Both the position numbers and the translations under genes were made by a program. Of a stretch of DNA of 64,000 nt, positions 61,549 through 64,000 are shown piece after piece (within the stretch, counting starts at the first letter, position 1; every line of letters starts with the position of its first letter). This DNA is from Caballeronia glebae (GTDB taxonomy: Bacteria > Pseudomonadota > Gammaproteobacteria > Burkholderiales > Burkholderiaceae), in assembly GCF_001545035.1 (NCBI RefSeq), contig NZ_FCOJ02000021.1:1-64000 (forward strand), written 5' to 3'. The notes below the pieces were generated by a model. The model saw nothing but the letters and a program-made list of their open reading frames with translations, ran no database searches and was not told the DNA's origin.

Positions 61549-64000
61549 TCAGCTTTCTCCAGTGAGTTCGAGTGAACGCAATGTAGCCAAATTGTCAGCC
61601 GTCGAATGAGAGCCATCTCGGATGTTGATGTGAACGAGGTCAAACCTCAAACTGAAAAGACTGTCATTTTCGAACCCGAACACTAGGCTCGGACTGGTCT
61701 TTTCAGATTGCATAACGACAGCAGCCAGCTTTGACAGACCGGAGTTCCGATCACGCCGCGCGTTCTCAGCGTACCGCTTTTTCTGGATTTCGCCCCGGAT
61801 CTTCGACAGTCGAGCCTCTTTTTCTGCTGTCCGCGCCGTGGGCGCAACCTCGCTTGTTATTTCAAACGACAGCAAACCGTCCTCAGGCTTCGGTTGGATT
61901 CGAATCTTGATATGGTTGTCTACTTTTTTCCCGGAGTGCTCCCCAACGTTATCAATTGCGATATACAGTGCATCTGCGACTAACGAGAAACCATGAGCGT
62001 CGAGCGCGTAGTCCGAAGGGACGTCCGAAGTAATGTTCGGTCGGAAGCCGGGTCTTTGACCACAGACGACCGCTGCCGCAACACCCACCACTCGGGTCAT
62101 AGGGTAGAACGCAGATTTCGTAGATGACTTGGGTACGCGGATCCAAGTCGCAATTGTTGATGCGCGATGCTGCAACTCCTCGGAAGCCTTTTGAACACGC
62201 ACGGACAGCGCGTCGTCCAACCCAAGCGCCCGTATCTCTTCCGCAAGCTTCGCGAATATCGATTGAAGGGTCTTTTTAGTCTCGGTCTCTATTGGAGGAC
62301 GCACGGCGTCCAACCGGACAGAAAGGAGATACCAGAAGATTTGGACGCATTCTTTCGAGAACTCGTGTATTGAGTTGCAAGTCTGGGCCAGCGATCGCGC
62401 CAAGGCCAACATGACCGGAATCACGTTGACATTGAAAATTCCCTTGGATTTGGTCTTCGATCTGACGTGAAAGTACTCGTCTCGAAGGAGCGAAACGAGC
62501 TGATCAATCGATTCAGAAAATCGCGAGAAAGCAGCGACTGCAATCTTCTTTCTCTTCACATCGAGTTTGTGCAAGCTGCCTGCAACGAACGACGACGGGT
62601 CGTAAGCCGCGCCGGGCTTCGAGCGTTGACCTATAAGTTCTACACCTTCGAGCGCGCCCCTGAGTTCACCGGCGATCGTTCCGTGTCGAATGCGCCGGCC
62701 AATGATGATATCGAGTCCTGACGCCGGATCAAAAAGAAACCTCTGAAGGATTGAGCCAACCAGTTCTGCCAGAAGATCATCCGCGTCGTTTTTGGGGATC
62801 CGGAACGTCTTTGCGGTTGGTGCTTTGAAGCTCTCGATGAGATCCTCGATAGACTCAGATACCCCGACACCACTTTCTACCAGCTTCTTGTATCGTTGAA
62901 AGTCGGCCTCAAGCTCAAGGTTTACGTGATTCAGGATCACTTGCTCGTCCACGTGGACCTTACTGTCCTCAAGGACCGACAAACCATCGTCTACCTGCAA
63001 ACCCTCGTCAATTTCGTCAGCCTCAAGTCGATACGTGAGCTCCATCGACGAATGCAGTTTTGCCAATTCACGGAGAAGCTTACTTCTTGCGCGTAGCACT
63101 CGGCGCGAGTCTCCCATCCCAGGCAGCAACTCCAATGTCGCGATGTCACAGACGTTATAACCGAAATATTCGACGTCTCTGACCTGCTCACCCAACGCTA
63201 CCAAAGCCGTGGGAATTGACGTAATTTTTAGCAAATCCAGCGTTTTGGCAAGCTCCTCCACTGCGTACCGCTTATAGGTTCTAACTTTTCTGTCGTCGAC
63301 GGAGCGGAGATAGAGGTTGAGGCAAATCGATAGAGTTAGAGAGTTGCTCAATGGCTTCAGGCGGATCCATTTGGCGCCTTGAAAGAGGTCACCTAGTGGA
63401 AGTAGGCTAATCAGCCGGTCGTTTTCTATCCCCGCGCGTGCGCAAGTCCCTAGGAACTCGTCTAGTTCACCGTCTTCGAGTTGCTGTTGGGCGAGACGTA
63501 CACTGAAAAGGTCGCGGACAGATGGGCAAAATCTGTGAGATGGCACTTGTCCCGCCAACGCGTCCTTCACCGCCGTGGAATCGCCCCGGCGGAGTGCCGA
63601 CAGCGCGGAAAACACCTGCGTCAACATCCCGCCATGATCACCGCGAACTGCTTTGCCGAGCGCACTGTTAATGGAGAATATCGGCAAGTCGACGTCAACG
63701 TCATCTGCCGCGACAAGACGCGGGAGCGGTGGAACATCCGCGACCTCCCCGAGGACGACAAAATTCGGCAACCAACTGAGGTTCAACTTCGCTTTTATCA
63801 GCTCCTCAGCTTTCAGTCCGTCGGAGCGAGTGGACAAAAGCGATGCTATCCCCTCAATCATCAACTCGTCGAGTTGGCTGCGTCTTGTCTCGGTGGTCCC
63901 TTCGAGCGCTTTTTCGATAGAGAATTTCGCTATTTCGAGCAGAGAGTTAGCGCTTGCTTCGAACGAGTACCCTTCTGACAGGTTGACGTCATGCTTGTTA
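61549..64000 (-). CDS. dtcA: Large sensor with histidine-kinase-like ATPase end, DtcA-like (5' end beyond window)
   Basis: At least 816 residues, with the frame open through the right edge, so the start lies outside; the first in-window TTG (63864) is not needed because coding-like residues precede it. The N-terminal two thirds are helical and without enzyme motifs, and contain LEDSKVHVDEQVILNHVNLE. The C-terminal 150 residues resemble a GHKL ATPase: an N-box-like DALYIAIDNVGEHSG and a G-box-like NSGLSKLAAVVM. A phospho-accepting histidine was not located with confidence. With two downstream receivers it fits DtcA, the infection sensor and kinase of Detocs. Confidence 0.82.
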   Translation of the reverse strand, partial: NKHDVNLSEGYSFEASANSLLEIAKFSIEKALEGTTETRRSQLDELMIEGIASLLSTRSDGLKAEELIKAKLNLSWLPNFVVLGEVADVPPLPRLVAADDVDVDLPIFSINSALGKAVRGDHGGMLTQVFSALSALRRGDSTAVKDALAGQVPSHRFCPSVRDLFSVRLAQQQLEDGELDEFLGTCARAGIENDRLISLLPLGDLFQGAKWIRLKPLSNSLTLSICLNLYLRSVDDRKVRTYKRYAVEELAKTLDLLKITSIPTALVALGEQVRDVEYFGYNVCDIATLELLPGMGDSRRVLRARSKLLRELAKLHSSMELTYRLEADEIDEGLQVDDGLSVLEDSKVHVDEQVILNHVNLELEADFQRYKKLVESGVGVSESIEDLIESFKAPTAKTFRIPKNDADDLLAELVGSILQRFLFDPASGLDIIIGRRIRHGTIAGELRGALEGVELIGQRSKPGAAYDPSSFVAGSLHKLDVKRKKIAVAAFSRFSESIDQLVSLLRDEYFHVRSKTKSKGIFNVNVIPVMLALARSLAQTCNSIHEFSKECVQIFWYLLSVRLDAVRPPIETETKKTLQSIFAKLAEEIRALGLDDALSVRVQKASEELQHRASTIATWIRVPKSSTKSAFYPMTRVVGVAAAVVCGQRPGFRPNITSDVPSDYALDAHGFSLVADALYIAIDNVGEHSGKKVDNHIKIRIQPKPEDGLLSFEITSEVAPTARTAEKEARLSKIRGEIQKKRYAENARRDRNSGLSKLAAVVMQSEKTSPSLVFGFENDSLFSLRFDLVHINIRDGSHSTADNLATLRSLELTGES

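Noticed and set aside
1..64000. CRISPR arrays, tRNA/rRNA genes and intact insertion sequences
   Set aside because: No regular spacer-repeat pattern, cloverleaf-type segment or transposase with terminal inverted repeats was seen on reading both strands; a tRNAscan or ISfinder run would be decisive.

Overview
The window reads as Burkholderiales chromosome or megaplasmid, most likely Paraburkholderia, Caballeronia or a close relative. The grounds are generally GC-rich coding, a Burkholderia-type trimeric porin, and many family III CoA-transferases, GntR and LysR regulators, and ACS/MHS-type MFS carriers. No rRNA, tRNA, CRISPR array or intact insertion sequence was found. Almost everything up to 57.5 kb is accessory catabolism, organised as small regulator-transporter-enzyme modules. 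From 57.5 kb the sequence turns to gene debris and then to an antiphage-type signalling locus with a more AT-rich feel.

Layout. (1) 0-4 kb: dctA, an Ldh_2 dehydrogenase and a small ABM-domain protein on the minus strand, divergent from a FadR-type GntR gene. The gap between them holds repeated TGGTATG half-sites. (2) 4.2-17.5 kb, minus strand: etfBA, a class II aldolase, a truncated AraC-like gene, an APC permease, a family III CoA-transferase, a GntR/UTRA regulator, an enoyl-CoA hydratase, and the set Mct-like / MFS / Meh-like / CitE-like. The last enzymes together would turn a C5 dicarboxylate (mesaconate- or itaconate-type) into acetyl-CoA and pyruvate through citramalyl-CoA. (3) 18-29 kb: a hydantoinase/oxoprolinase-type HyuAB operon with a uronate-dehydrogenase-like enzyme, a DAO-type oxidase, two SDRs and a GntR regulator. 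Facing it are an MHS transporter and an orphan LivK-like binding protein. A near-identical 22-bp element lies upstream of both hyuA and the binding-protein gene. (4) 30-34.4 kb: YdfG-like SDR, D-threonine aldolase, RidA and a second-type GlyA, a beta-hydroxy amino acid module. (5) 34.9-36.8 kb: a secreted SMP-30-like protein and a beta-carbonic anhydrase.

(6) 36.9-47.7 kb: a class V aminotransferase, a divergent AccB-like protein, PxpC/PxpB/PxpA, AccC and AccB on the minus strand. Divergent from them are a YcsI-like hydro-lyase (D-glutamate cyclase family), an MFS carrier, a porin and a LysR regulator. This looks like a 5-oxoproline/D-glutamate module wired to biotin carboxylation. (7) 47.7-57.5 kb: a 57-residue small ORF, an aminotransferase, an RraA-type aldolase, two duplicated RidA proteins, a DadA-like dehydrogenase and a polar amino acid ABC transporter, with two divergent LysR genes.

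(8) 57.5-64 kb: a frameshifted fadB remnant in a 1.8-kb gene desert, a small RipA-like membrane protein, and a three-gene locus. The locus encodes a large protein with a histidine-kinase-like ATPase end (running off the window), a stand-alone receiver, and a receiver fused to a nucleoside phosphorylase. It matches the architecture of the Detocs antiphage system (DtcA-DtcB-DtcC). It is the clearest immune system in the window. The C5-CoA module and the biotin-linked oxoprolinase cluster are the best candidates for poorly described metabolism.
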